From Odontesthes bonariensis (taxonomy: Eukaryota; Chordata; Actinopteri; Atheriniformes; Atherinopsidae), in assembly GCF_027942865.1 (NCBI RefSeq), contig NC_134515.1:22032227-22096226 (forward strand): a DNA stretch of 64,000 nucleotides. The letters are read 5' to 3'. Position 1 is the stretch's first letter, and the number at the start of each line of letters is the position of its first letter. Below are positions 50,701 through 63,793 of this stretch, piece after piece. The position numbers were made by a program, and so were the translations under genes. The notes beneath the pieces were generated by a model, which was not told the DNA's origin, did no database searches, and worked only from the letters and a program-made list of their open reading frames with translations.

Positions 50701-53300
50701 ATGTTAATTTATTATAGAATTATGAATAGATCTTTTTTTTTGTTTGAAGATTACTTTGATTTATCCTGTTGTATTCTCAAGCGCAGGTGTGTATCTGAGG
50801 TGAGGCATCTGGCGTGCATACACACACACGCACACACACACATAAACACACTTTTCTGGAGTTTATCCATCAAAGAGACTGTGCCTCGGAGGTAGAATTT
50901 ATCTTGTCTGTCGGAAAAAGAGGGAGTAAAGACAGGGTAATAACTAGAGATTAAAGGGGGATGTGTACGCATGCAAAATCACCACAGATACCTCTGCTGC
51001 TGAAAATCTGTTCTGGTCTCATGTTTGTTTGTTTTTGTTTTGTTTTTTCCTACCTTCTCATGCAAAAAAACAAAAAAATGAAATGTGTTAATGAGTATGT
51101 TTTGTTTGATTAGTAAAATATGTTATTTAACAGTAGACGTCATCCAAAATTGAGTAGACAGACTGGCCACCCAATGTGTCAAGCCTGTATGATGTGAGGG
51201 TTTGTGGACAAGGACAAAATCAGGCAGGAGACACATAGTTTTCATCTCCGACAGGAAATTAAATGTATGATTGAAATACAATAGAAATGCTTGTATTTTC
51301 CCATGTAGTTAGGGGAAGAATTGTTTAACAAGCAGTTTTAAACAAAAGGCATTGAATGTCTGGGAAGTTTCTTATGTTTTATGTTGTGCACTGAAATGAT
51401 GGCAGCTTATAAAGACTTGGGGTTTCTCTCATGGTACATCTCAATTAGTACAACCCCCCCCACCCCCGCCATAAAAAGTGAAAAATATAGACATGTAAAA
51501 ATTTGGTGTATCTGATATCTATGGTGATTGTGCCTTTCACTATTTCTGCATGGTTTTTGTGACGCATTGATTTTCCATCCGCAAGATGGACAGTTGTCCA
51601 GTGACAGGCAAAACCTATGCAAAAATCAACGGATGGGTTTTCCAGCATCCATTCAGAGAAAACACAGGTACCCACCCCCAGAAATATGAATAAATACATA
51701 ACAGATAAATAGATTATGAAAAAAAGAATAATAAACTGAACAATAACAACAACAATAAACACTCAGGTTAACACCTGAATCTTGTGTCATTATTTTCATG
51801 CGGGACAGCACAGAGCGTAGCTGTACTGTCACGCATTCAAAACTGTATTTAAGTCAAAGGAAGGAGAATGCTCAGCAAAGGATCGGCAAAGACCCAAACA
51901 CCAGCAGATTAAACCCAATCAGTGTTATGTATGTATGTACATATCTTATTATATTGATCGTGAACAGGTAGCATGTCAGCAGCATTTGGATTACGCACCA
52001 AATCTCAACAAATTTACTAAGAATCTTTTTAACAGTTCATCGTCATATGGACCCGAAGCTTTCAAAAGTCTGGGACTGTGGGCCTCCCTTTAGATAAAGC
52101 TTGGGAAAAGATGGCCCCTTTCCCCACTTAGTTTAATTGCCTAGCTTTACTCGTCCTCTTGATTCACGTGAGGTCATGATTCTGTAGTTTGATACCAAAT
52201 GCTCGAGGCAAAAAAAGCCAAATATTTCTGAATGACACAAATCCTGACTACAAATGACCTAAAGAAGGTCTTGCCCGGGATATTTGTTTCCGCCTCTGGG
52301 AAAGAGTGCAACACACTAAAATTCCACAAAAGTACCATAGCTATGAACCCTCTCTTTATCCGAGTCACAGTCCCCGGGCAGTGAGGCTGGTCCATATGAT
52401 AAGCTTTGCATCGTGTAATAAACAGCTTCCTTCACTGAGCCTATAGAGGCCCACCTCTCACACTGAAAGCTTCTGATATAGGCTACATTACACTTGGTTT
52501 GGTTAGAAAATAAGTTAAATTGAAAGTATCAAAGTACTGTACAAGTATTTAAAACTACACAGCACTTTAAAGTAGTTCAAGAGTTCATGAGTTCCATTCT
52601 GCCACTGGAGACAACAGCAGCTGTGGACAGAAGTGTACAGACGGGTGTGGTAATGAAGAGTAAATTCTGTCTGTGGTCTAAATCTAGGCAGGTGGTTCAT
52701 ATGCTCAGTAGATTTAGTGTACACAGGAAGTTTAACAAGGCCATTGAGTTGGAGCAGTTTCAGCAGAAAGCTCAACATTACCTGTTTCCCCCTAGCTGAC
52801 CTCTGCCTTTAGAGATTGTTTTGGCTTTGTCACTTGAGACACCTATAATCTTCCCTCAGCTGTAGGTAAGTGGCAGAACAAGAAGACAGCAGGACTTTAT
52901 GGGAGGGACAGGGGATTTTAAGCTGAGCAGGTTTCAATAGACCTGATATGACCTGTTTGTCCACTCCACCTAGTTTCCACCCAGGTGGGGAGAGGTTGGG
53001 GGTGTCCCCGTAAGCCATCGGGGGTAATAAAGAGGCAGGGGCAATAACGATAAGATTTGTGGTCTTCAGCCGTGGAGATTTATTTCAATGCCCCTTAAAG
53101 GCCCCAACGCCTTCCATTGAAGTAAGTTTCAAGTTGGTCCGCAGCCGGACATTTAAGCCACTGAGAACAATCGTGGCACAGGAGTCTTCATGCGTTTATA
53201 GAATATTAAAATAACCGAGAGCTGCCTTTTGGTCACACTCAAAGCCGTATTCAAAACTATGTGTTTGCATTCCAGCTATGTCCCCTGACAAGTCCTGCAG
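50700..53300. other. Intergenic tp53inp2-ggt7, no gene recognised
   Basis: AT-rich sequence with a (CA)n tract near 50819-50851 and a C-rich run at about 51455. No coding exon seen. Confidence 0.5.
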
Positions 53301-53826
53301 GTTGTCCTCTGCTGCAATGTGAAGCTAGCTTCGCTGAGCTGAGCTGCGCCGTCGGGAGTGATTCCGTAGCTCTGATGATAGAGAGCTCCGTTCCCTCACT
53401 TCACCTGCTCCGCTTAAAATACCAAAGTAACATCGCCAGGGATTATATTCGTTTTCATTGAAGCATTTTACGACCGCAGTAAGTAACATTGCCAAAGCTT
53501 CAAGCACTTGGAAGCTCAAATTAACAGGGATGCGTTAGCTTGTCGCAGCGTATAGTGAATAAATAGGACGCGGAATTAGCATGTCGCTCGGAGGCTGGAT
53601 ACGTACCTGTGCCTGGGTTTTTAACCCGTAATAATGCTGTGGTGTATAGTACTAATACAGTTTGTTGCTCGAAGACAGGCGTGGGTAGTCACCGTGTCGT
53701 ATGCCAATATTTATATTAAGCTATGTTATTTTTGCAGGAAGGAGCCATTGGCTTTTTTTTTCAAGGAAGTTCTTAGTGTAAAACGAGTTAATATGCACTG
53801 TTTTTTTTTTTTTGTTTGTTTTTCAG

Positions 53827-54152
53827 GTGGCAGAAAGTGCACCATCATCGGAGCCGCACACTCGTGTCATAAGGGTGCCGATGTCGCACGCGCTCGCTGC
53901 AAATCCCTGCTGGAGAGCTGGGATATTATGGGACATTAGAGATCTTATCTAGTGGATGAGGCAATTCTTGAAATTTCAGCGAAATTGGTGGTACATGAAG
54001 GGACAGAAGGCAGAATTTTCTTTTCACTTTGACACGAGCAAGAGTGCATCTCACCACAGCTCAGACACACAGAACTGGGGATATGGTAACCTTGGCCTAA
54101 CTCCCTCCCATCACCGAGATTTAGACAACAGTCTGTAGGATCAACAGTAGTC
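53827..54152 (+). promoter_or_regulatory. ggt7: ggt7 5' UTR exon segment with upstream ORFs
   Basis: Acceptor tttgtttgtttttcag|GTGGCAG at 53826/53827 opens the exon that contains the ggt7 start codon. Upstream of that start it has a three-codon ORF (ATG 53929) and a 60-codon ORF 53956-54138 that stops 14 bp before the main ATG. A donor GCA|GTAAGT at 53478/53479 may end an earlier noncoding exon. Translation of the main frame may be dampened by these ORFs. Confidence 0.5.
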
Positions 54153-57100
54153 ATGCACAATCCCGCCACAGAAATTGTGGCAGGGTACCCGAGTGGAAGT
54201 GTGGGGGACAAAGATGCCAACCCGGAGACAACGTTGGGGAGTGCCTACTCTCCGGTGGACTACATGAGCATCACCAGCTTCCCAAGGCTGCCAGAGGATG
54301 ATGTGATGTCTGGGGAAAACACCCTGAGATCTCGCAAGGACGATGACAACGTCCTGAGTGAACAAGACACGGGTCAGTCAGACATCTTGCCTCAAACACT
54401 GTTCTTGAGAGTATGTTTACACGACAGCCTGCAAGGAAATCAGCAAGAATTATTGTCAGTGAGGTTGATTTCGTATGTTATAAATCATTCTCGGATCATT
54501 CCCTAAAGACTGAATTGTTTCTTTTATCCCACTGCATGCACACATAAATGGGTTTTTCTTGTAGGAGCAGGTACATTTGAAGGATGCTGGATTGTCTCTC
54601 TATCTAAGTCTTGTTTTGTACGCCACACACCTCAGACCCAGATCTGTTTCTGAAGTCGGCTCGCCTCCAGCGTCTCCCCTCCTCGGCTTCCGACCTGGCC
54701 AGCCATGATATTGCTTCACTTCGGGAGACCACCATGGACCCCTTTAATGAGGGCTGTGCCTGCCAGCGAGATGGATTGACAGTCATCATCACAGCCTGCC
54801 TTACCTTCGCTACAGGGGTCACTGTGGCTCTCATCATGCAGATTTACTTTGGAGATCCACAGGTAAGGATTTATGTGTTTATTCTCTGCTGCTGTGCTGT
54901 TGCAACCATGTTGCAATAGTTTAGCTTTTCTCTTATGTGATTATGAGATTATGGGTGGTTCCACATGCTTTTTTCCTCCCACATGAGCCATGCCCTTTAG
55001 GTGTACCAAATGTAGCTCTCTTATGCTTTGTTCTCTTGTTTTTTATTTTTTATTTTGGCAAGATCTATAACCAAGGAGCAGTGGTAACGGACGTGGCTCA
55101 GTGTACATCTCTTGGGTTTGAAGTTCTGGGGAAGCAGGGGTCCAGTGTCGACGCAGCCATCACAGCTGCTCTCTGTTTGGGAATTGTTCATCCTCACACC
55201 TCTGGCATAGGAGGGTAAGTTGTAGGCACAAAATGAATCAATCTGCACATCAGGTTTATCCCTTAGGCTTGCTTGAATATGAGAATAAGAAGCCAGCTTT
55301 GTGCTCTGTCGATGTTTAGAGGGGGTGTTATGTTGGTGCATGACATCCGTAAGAATGAGACGAGAGTCATTGACTTCAGAGAGACTGCTCCATCTGCCAT
55401 CCACGAGGACATGCTGCTTACAAACCTCGATCTTGATGTAAGGGGTTTTCTCCTTTTCTCCCACCTGTGAGAAACCACGGGATATTGTTGTGATTGGTTG
55501 GTGCTCCGGTTAAAATGTGCACATTGCCCGTTTTTTGCGGTTTAGGTTGGCGTTCTAGTGGGAGTCCCTGGCATGCTCAGTGGGATGCATCAGGCACACC
55601 AGCTATACGGCAGGTGCTGGAACAATCACTCACTATTACGCTCTATTCAGTGTTTTTAACATGTTATTGATGGATGCAACCTTTATGCTGGCTTCTGGAT
55701 CTTCTACAATCCTGTCTTCTTTGGTTATTTTTAAGTTCACTTTGTAATACTCCCATGTTCCAAATTCCCTCAAGAAATTAGACAATATATTGGTTTATTC
55801 CTTATTTTCTTATGGTTTTACCCCAAGAATACCAAAAAAATTTTTTTTTGAGCCTCATTGTTTAGTTCTAAAGAAGCAAGCTGGCGTCGTCAGATTGCTA
55901 CTCTATAATTACACTAATGTCCTGTTATTATCGTGTTCCAGATGCCTCAGCTGTTAAAAGACATATTAACAGCCCTATAAATAACTTGATTGATGAGTGT
56001 GTAGCGAGGAAGTGTAAATTGTTTGGATTACCAATGTAGTTATCAGAATGTCTGAATGTTTAAATGAGATGGATTTATACGATCTTTGATTTCACCAGGG
56101 TGCCGTGGAAGGATGTTGTTACCATGGCAGCAAATGTGGCCAGACATGGATTTAATGTTACTCATGACTTAGGTAAGTAGAGAGTGCTATGAAAGCTAAC
56201 AGCAGCTTCATCACTCAGTCTCCCTGCTGCTCCCAAACAACAGAGGTTGAAGGCATGCTAATTTTAGCCGGTCAGCTCATCTGGCTCACCTGCTTCTCCT
56301 TTCTCTCCACAGCTGAAGCTCTGTCTAAAGTTAAGAACCAAAACATGTCGGAAGCATTTCGGGATTTGTTTCTCCCCAACGGCCAGGCCCCCCTTTCTGG
56401 ATTGTTCTCCCGACGGCTTGATTTAGCAGCCGTTTTGGATGCTGTCGCAGTCAAAGGGATATCAGAATTCTACACTGGGCATCTGGCGCAGGAGATGGTG
56501 GCTGCAGTAAGGAAGAATGTTTTTGCTCTGATTATAGACGTAATCAAGAATTCTGCAGAGACGTCTCCACTGTGAGCTCCTCTAACCCCTCAAGTACCAA
56601 GTCTGGTTGTACTTTCACTTCAGCTTTCCATGCTTTGCTGAGGTATTAACAGGCCAATGTCATATTGTGACTTAGTAATCACCTAATGTCACCTCTGAAG
56701 TCTACATAAAGGCTAAAATGACTACAACATTTACCTCATTAAGAGAGAGATTTGATTCCTGAATTGGACTACGGTTGGAAAATGAATTTTGTAAACGTGC
56801 AACACATGTAGGCACGTACGACCTAGGAGTAAGTGACAGGTGTCACAGTGCGACGCTCGGCTCTGATCAGCAACGCCGTTGTCGGTCGGCGGATTTAATG
56901 ATGCTGGCTCGCTGTTTAGAAGTTTACACCGATATGGTGCTAAGCCACGTCTCTGTTTGGGTTATTTTTATCGTGCCCAAACATCATGACTTCTGTGTGA
57001 AAAGAGCTTTTGTTAGCACACGGCGAACAGTGTGTTGTTTCCGCCCTGAAAAACTGCACTTTGCAAGTTGGGAGGAGGACTGGTCTCATGGGTTTGTATA

Positions 57101-57421
57101 TAAACATTTTAATGCATCTGTGTCTTTAATAGGTGCAAGCCAGAGGTGGCGTGCTCACTGAGGATGACTTCGGAAACTACAGTACAGTCCTCCAAAAGCC
57201 AGCAGAGATCACATATCAGGGTAAGGTCAGCTCTGAGTTGACTTCACCTGGATCTCTTATCCCTGTCTTCCTTTTCCATTTTGTATCTAACGAAATAGCT
57301 AAAGATCTGACCATGAATTTGACAAGATGAATGGTGGAAATATACTTTAGATGGATATTACACGCATCTAGTTTATGGTATTCAGATGCTCTTACTCCTT
57401 GTATTATTTATCCACCTCTGG

Positions 57422-57452
<31 letters not shown>

Positions 57453-60290
57453 ATCATAGATATTCTGTAGATTGTTTTATATTGCTTTGAATATTGTAAC
57501 GTTACTTTACAATATGCTCAGTTTAGCACCCAATTCTTTTTTGCTGAGGTGATAATTAAGTCCTAAGATAATTAATCTTATGACCTGTCGGTTTTTCCTA
57601 AGGACATCACGTGATGGCGGCCCCAGCCCCACACGCAGGTGTTGCCTTGATCAGTGCACTCAATATTCTTGAAGGCTACAACATTACCAGCCAGGTGCCC
57701 AGGAACAACACGTACCACTGGATTGCAGAGGTAATACCTTAATCAGAGAGGAATTCTGACCGGAGAGCAAAGCTACCAGAATGGGGGCCCGCACAGAGTA
57801 AATTTTCTACATCTCAAACAACTCAAAGCTCAAAAAGTTCTTAGTGGTTGGAGCTAACGCTACACACATACACATTAAGAGTGGTTTTTTTTACACCACC
57901 GATCTTGTTAGATGGCTCACTGCTGGTGATTACTTTTGCAAAGTTTTAAAAGACTGTACATGTTCCCGCTTTCCCAGGCTTTCAATCGCCATTTACTGTC
58001 TTGTCTTGTCGTACTTTGAGATTAGACCAGCAGGATTGTCAGCTGATCAGCTGCAGGGTACTTCGTTAAGTGACTGCGCATGTGATGCGGAGCAACGTGG
58101 ATATTCTTTGGTTGAGAAAATTGTGACGAAAACGTGGAACTGTCTGATACAAAAGTAGTCTAAAGATCCCAGTGTATAGTGCTTGCTTGAGGACTGAGTC
58201 GCTTTAGATGGTGAAAAATTCATGCTTCTCTCCTCCCTGTTCTGAGTTGCATTAAGCTTAGCTCCTCTGACAGAATTTCTCCCTGCTTCTCCAAACTAAG
58301 AGTGTTCAGACAGCCGAGGGCAGCAAGTACGACACCGACTCGTAAATACTTTACACAACCCAACTCACAAGATTCATTTTTCATTCATCACCCAGGCTGT
58401 GAAGATAGCTCTGGCCCTGGCTAGCGGGCTGGGAGACCCCTTGTATGACACTTCTGTCTCAGAGATTGTTGCCAAGATGTTGAGGTAGGGATCACTCCTC
58501 AAAGAAACAACATTATTAAAAGCTTAAAGTATAAATCCATCCCAGTTCAATAAGACAACGTCATTGAACCCTGCCTTTTTGCTATTTCCATCTCGTAGTA
58601 AATCACAGGCTTCCCTACTCCGTCAAATGATCAACGACTCTCAGGCGTTCCCTGTCAGCCATTACACTTCATCGTTCACCCTGGAGGATGGTGCATCAGC
58701 TGCCCAAGTCATGGTCATGGGCCCAGATGACCACATCGTGTCAGTCATGAGGTATCTCACATTTTAAGTTGTTTATCAAAGAGACAAAATGTTGTCATTA
58801 TTATAATTAGAAATCTAAAGTGATTTATTTTTTATTTTTTTACTTTTAGCTCCCTAAACAGACCATTCGGCAGTGGGATAGTGACTCCTTCAGGAATCCT
58901 TTTGAATAGCCAGATTCTGGACTTCTCTTGGCCTAATAAGTCACTGAGCTCATCACCAAACCCAGTAATCGCTACCTTCATCTTTTTTTTTTTTTTTTAA
59001 TGAACCTTTAGATGATTTCTTATGGATCGATTTGTTGCAGCTTCCCTTGATTCTCACTGTTCTTGTTCTCTTTTGCTTTAGCATAACAGCCTCCAGCCCG
59101 GAAAAAGACCCATGTCTTTCCTGATGCCCACAGCAGTGAGGCCGGCTGTGGGCTTATGTGGCACTTATGTAGCCGTTGGATCTTCCAACGGAGAGAGAGC
59201 TCTCAGTGGCATCACACAGGTTATTTGGTTTCTTACAAACAGCAATGATCATTTTGGTCTTGTATAGTCAAATTGCACTTACGGTTTTCCTCCAAAAAGT
59301 TAAGTCGGTCACGTTGTATTATTAAAATTTCGATCTCGTTCTAATCCTGCACAGGTGCTGATGAATGTTCTGTCTTCACGTAAAAATATGAGCGACAGTT
59401 TGGCATACGGGAGGCTCCACCCTCAGCTGCAGCCCAACACTCTCCTGGTGGACTGTAAGTTCTTCCTACTGGTTCCTCTATTGTGATGTTTTTGTTTCAA
59501 ACATTGCAAAGGCACCTTTCATGTGTCCAGAGACAAATATTTCTCTACATTGACTTCAACCACTACACCCAGTTCCCCTTTCCTGCCATAAACTTACAGT
59601 GAGGACCATACAGAATCCATTAGTGCCCTTGCCTCCATGCTTACACTTTCATCAGCCCGCTTTTTGTGAACAGTAAGCAAATAGTAGATGAGTAGCCAAG
59701 TAGGCAGCAACCATGTCTGTGCTTAACAAAAACACAGGTGTCAGGTGTGCGGTTGCCATGGCACAGTAAAATGTCCTGACTTCCATCTGACTTCCTCTGT
59801 AGTTAGGAGAGTAATCTGCTAACGCACTTCTTGTACATTGTGTAGGGGAGCTAAGGCAGTGCAGAGATTGGTGTATACGAGGTGAAGCATTAAGTCAGTC
59901 AACCTGTTAGTTTTGCACTTCAAATTCTACTTCCTCGTAAACACGCATTTCAAACACACCGATTGCTACACTGGCTTGGTGAGCTCCAGCTGACTGTCAC
60001 ATTTGAATGACGGGGGGGAAAAATGTGAAAATGATTTTTATCCAGTTTAAACTTTTATTTTCTTAACCTCACATCACCCCCGCTTTTCCTCTGTCTCCTC
60101 TTCCTCCTCCTCTACAGCCGAGTTTTTAGATGATGATGTGGAGCTGCTGCAGGCCAAAGGGCACAGAGTTGAGAGGATGGATGTTCTTTCACTGGTGGAG
60201 GGCACACGGAGAACCAATGACCTCATCATTGGGGTGAAGGACCCCCGTAGTGCCGATGCCTCCGCCCTTACAATGTCCAACATGCCTTAG
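54153..60290 (+). CDS. ggt7: Gamma-glutamyltransferase 7 (type II membrane GGT homologue)
   Basis: Member of the gamma-glutamyltransferase family, Ntn-hydrolases that transfer or hydrolyse the gamma-glutamyl group of glutathione; no robust activity is established for GGT7. Coding exons: 54153-54372, 54636-54862, 55063-55214, 55320-55437, 55546-55613, 56099-56172, 56313-56506, 57133-57220, 57603-57730, 58396-58484, 58599-58751, 58850-58964, 59082-59219, 59355-59454 and 60118-60290. Phases all match: 678 codons plus stop (human about 662). The cytoplasmic N terminus has AYSPVDYMSITSFPRLPEDD and FLKSARLQRLPSS, both GGT7-specific. A membrane segment lies at about 121-144 (LTVIITACLTFATGVTVALI). 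The large-subunit region has GKQGSSVDAAITAALCLG. The small-subunit start reads EDGASAAQVMVMGPDD with Ser486 where active GGTs have the nucleophilic Thr. SSLNRPFGSG, GKRPMSFLMPT and VKDPRSADA follow. The exon-13 donor (GTTATT) is weak. Confidence 0.96.
57426..57452. repeat. (GT)n microsatellite in ggt7 intron
   Basis: About 27 bp of alternating GT between the exons ending at 57220 and starting at 57603. Confidence 0.9.
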
Positions 60291-61915
60291 TGCCGCCCTC
60301 CTTCCAAAACTGACATGATATTCCGGGACCAGGACTAAACAGGGTGTTAGTTAGGAAAGTAAGGAAGGTACTGATCATCTAAAACACCAAACTATAACAC
60401 TCTGCAAATTACGGTTTGGAAGACAAAAAGTCGATGAGAAGACGTGCAACATTCTCTGAGCTGATCTGGTAGAAATTGATTTGCAGACACTAAACACTTA
60501 GTAGTAGAGAGGAGCACTTTACCACTTTACGTACCACGTACGCAGTACCGTCCTTTACACCTTTGTGAGCCATCGCTGTGTAGAAAGTGCTTAAATTCGA
60601 TGTTTGACCCCGCCCCCCCGCCCCGAGTGGCTTCAAAGTCTGCTGCTTGTAATTATGCAGAGCAGAGCGCAGAGATGTAAGGCATGTTCATAAACTAATG
60701 CGATGCATTCCAGTTTCTTTTAAGAGAGAACTTAACTTATGAGTTGAAGTGAAGACAGGAAAAAATGAAGGAAGAGAGGCTGTTAAAGCTGTTATCTCAA
60801 TATTGTAAGTAGTGGCTCGTGTCACGGCAGCTTGTGAGTGGGATGTTAAAGCATGTTGCACTATGAGTTTATCGTCAGGAATTGCATGGCGAGTTAGTGG
60901 AAGAACACATTGGTTCTTCGCAAGAATGGGCAATCATGAAAAAAAAATGGCAGCAATGCTAGAGCAGGAATTAATTTATAACACATGCATGGTGTTTGGT
61001 GCAGTTGAGCCACCTTGATGCTTTTCAACTCTTCCACTGCATTTAAACATTAATCTATACTATAGGTAAGATCTTGTGTAATGATGTACACCAGTGACTA
61101 GGACTTGCATCATCACATGAAAAACACGACTGTTCTAGACTGAACACATTCGTTCCCCTTGCTTTTTCGTGAGGTGTGTAACCTTGATTAGATGTTGTTA
61201 GGTAAAGCTGGTGGAGCTTTAACTGTCGCAGTCAGTCAGTGACTTCTTGGGACCATGTGAGGACGGGCACTTCACTGGCACAAAACATGATAAATAGGAA
61301 TGTGATAAGACCTTCACGTCTCAGTTTAGTTCCTTTCAGCAAGATGGTTTTACTGACTTTAACTGGTTTTAAATATCAGTAATTATTCAGCAATTGTATT
61401 TAGATATATTTTTAGAATTATAGGTTGTTGCATGATTTTGTCATCAGCCCGTTTTTTTTGTTTTTTTTTAGTGCAGGTTATACCTTTCAAAATGGACTGA
61501 ATGTAATGTCTATTTTTATATTGAGTTTGTTTGGCTTTACGCACGACTTCTTTTCTGCCATAGCAGGGCATTCAATCTGCACATTTTAGAACAAGATGCT
61601 ATGTTTATTCTTATATGCTCATGTCATTTTATTATGCTGTATATTTGGGGTAAAAAAAACAAATGGCGTTTGTAAAACTTTGCACTAACACGAAAAATGC
61701 CAGTCTGAACTGATCAAATGGGTTCTTAATCCTATCATCTGTCGTGAGGTACCGGTGCAATTTGGCTGTTGATGCTTGTGTTCTGTACTGTAGAGTACCA
61801 CGCCTTAAGGCACGCATTTGCACGACACCTGATGTTAGATCCCACTGTGCTGATATCTGATTTTCATCAAAATCAGCTCTGCTCAAATCCAAGAAATAAA
61901 ATGTTTGCACACATC
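60291..61915 (+). other. ggt7: Probable ggt7 3' UTR
   Basis: No other gene is recognisable here. An AATAAA at 61895-61900 is a plausible poly(A) signal about 1.6 kb after the stop. Confidence 0.45.
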
Positions 61916-62570
61916 CAAACAATGAACGAGGTCTCTCCATCTGTTTTTTGTTGACTGCACTTTCAAAATCGAGCTGATACGTTTTTCCGCTATTGTGGAG
62001 ATATTTGCTGTTATTTTTAGGAAACCAGTGACCCACTACACATTGTTTATTAGGATTTTATATCAGTGGGGCATATTTATTGAGATATTATTAGCATATT
62101 TGAATATTTTCATGGTTATATTACAGTTTATATATTTTTTTTAAATGAATACATTGATGTACACTGATGTGAAGATTTTTTTCAGAAATTACCAACCAAG
62201 CTATGCAGTTTTACTAACGTCTATATTTATAAGTTCTTCACATATCACACACGTCTTCGCTTTGTATTCATCAGTCACACAGACTGCATTTTTGCATTCA
62301 ATGCAAATGCATTGCATTTTAGTTGATCAACTACAGATTGTGATTACATATGTATAAATATATATATATATATATTTATTTTAGAAAAAGTTTAAAAAAA
62401 ATCAATTATCTCGACTTAGAGGTAAAATTTAAAAGGAGATATTTAACATTTAAAATATCTAAAATTCAATCTCAAATGTTAATCATCTTTTCTGTGTGTA
62501 ACTTCCATTTAAGAGCTCAAGCGTCAGTCGCAGGGTCGTAGATGCTCCTTCCTTAAACTGTATTTTATTT
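61916..62570. other. Intergenic ggt7-ncoa6
   Basis: AT-rich spacer with a (TA)n tract at about 62355-62377; no gene seen. Confidence 0.5.
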
Positions 62571-62579
62571 TGCAAAACA

Positions 62580-62684
62580 CGACCGGAAGTCAAAGCTTCG
62601 CTCTGCTAAGTTGCTCATGTTTTGTTAGCCAGTCTAGCAAGCCGATGTCGACTGGTTGAACTCACTATCAGATGATTATATGTG
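62580..62684 (+). promoter_or_regulatory. ncoa6: ncoa6 promoter and probable noncoding first exon
   Basis: ACCGGAAGT at 62582-62590 is a consensus ETS/GABPA site of the kind found at housekeeping start sites. About 95 bp later, TATGTG|GTAAGG (62684/62685) is a good donor. No other gene start is nearby, so this is inferred to be the first exon of ncoa6. Confidence 0.5.
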
Positions 62685-63486
62685 GTAAGGCGTTTGCTTT
62701 CCTAATGTGCTCTTTAATACTTACATAATGTGGGAATGAAAAGTAAACAGATTGCTAAGCTAAGACACTGGACTTGAGTGCATTTGTGATTAATTACCTG
62801 CTGTGCTATCCAGCTAAGCTAGCTAACACTTGCTAACGGGAGCTTTCTTAGAAGCCAGCAGGAACCGCTTTGACGTTAATTTCATGCTCTTTCTGTGTGT
62901 TTCCACCAGCGAATAAATTTCAGATGGAAGCGTTGCTTGAATTGGCATTAATATGCATACTGATAGAGGAATTTAGGCATGTTTGTTCTCTTTTAATGTT
63001 CGCTTTTATTTGCGTTAAGGCCCGTGCTGCTGCTGGGCCGATCATTTTAACCAAGCTGACCATCGTTTGGGGAAGGGATTTTATGCTATGTAACTCTAAC
63101 TGAGGTCGATAGAAATCATACGACAATTAAAATAATCTGACCATCCATAGAGCCTTTTGTAATCCACTGATAGGTGAAACATCACAGGTTAGTGATGTCA
63201 CGTACAGGGGGGGTAACTGTGTGTTTCACTGTTATAATGTCACTAGTCTGTGTAGTTTTACCGAAAGAAAGGATAGTATTCTGTCTTTGACTCTTCTCAC
63301 TTGAGTTTTATTTACAAAAAGTAAATGAATTACCCAACATTTGGTCTACAAGAGTCTGTAATGACATTCCACTTTGCCATTTTCTCGTCTGTGAGACCTT
63401 TAACAGATGATATTGGGATCTGTTTCTATGTAAAATGTAATTGCAGCATAAAACGGTTCGGACGCCACTCCTAGCTCCAGGGCAGG

Positions 63487-63793
63487 ATGGCACACCAACG
63501 TACCCCACCTGAGATGTCCCAGAAGACAGAGTGCCTGGAGCCAAATGATGAATCGGACAGAGATTCTGGTGTTGGTGAGGACTCAGGAGAGGATGCTGAC
63601 GGTTGCCATACACACAATGCAGCAGAACCAGATAAAATCAAGGAGGAAGATGGCTTTGAAGAAGACAACAATCCTGCCGGGGAGGGACAAGACTTTACAG
63701 TCTTTGTTGCCTTCCAAGGAAATATGGAAGATGAAGACTTCATTCAGAAACTTGACACAGTTCTCAATGGCATACCTAACGTGCTTGATATGG
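63487..63793 (+). CDS. ncoa6: Nuclear receptor coactivator 6, N-terminal coding exon (partial)
   Basis: NCOA6 (ASC-2/AIB3) is a large nuclear coactivator and a subunit of a KMT2C/D histone H3K4 methyltransferase complex. Only the first coding exon is in the window: ATG at 63487, donor ATGG|GTAAGT at 63793/63794, 102 codons plus one base. The acidic start ESDRDSGVGEDSGEDADG is followed by DFTVFVAFQGNMEDEDF, IQKLDTVLNGIPNVLDM, which matches the conserved N-terminal block of NCOA6 (TIFVAFKGN...LDAIL..VPNLL in human). Acceptors at 63406 and 63446 are both possible for this exon; a Met at 63517 is an alternative start. Its position after tp53inp2 and ggt7 agrees with the human 20q11 neighbourhood. 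Confidence 0.82.

Noticed and set aside
56507..57132. Open frames continuing into ggt7 introns
   Set aside because: Intron sequence after good donors; the next exon phase fits only if it is removed.
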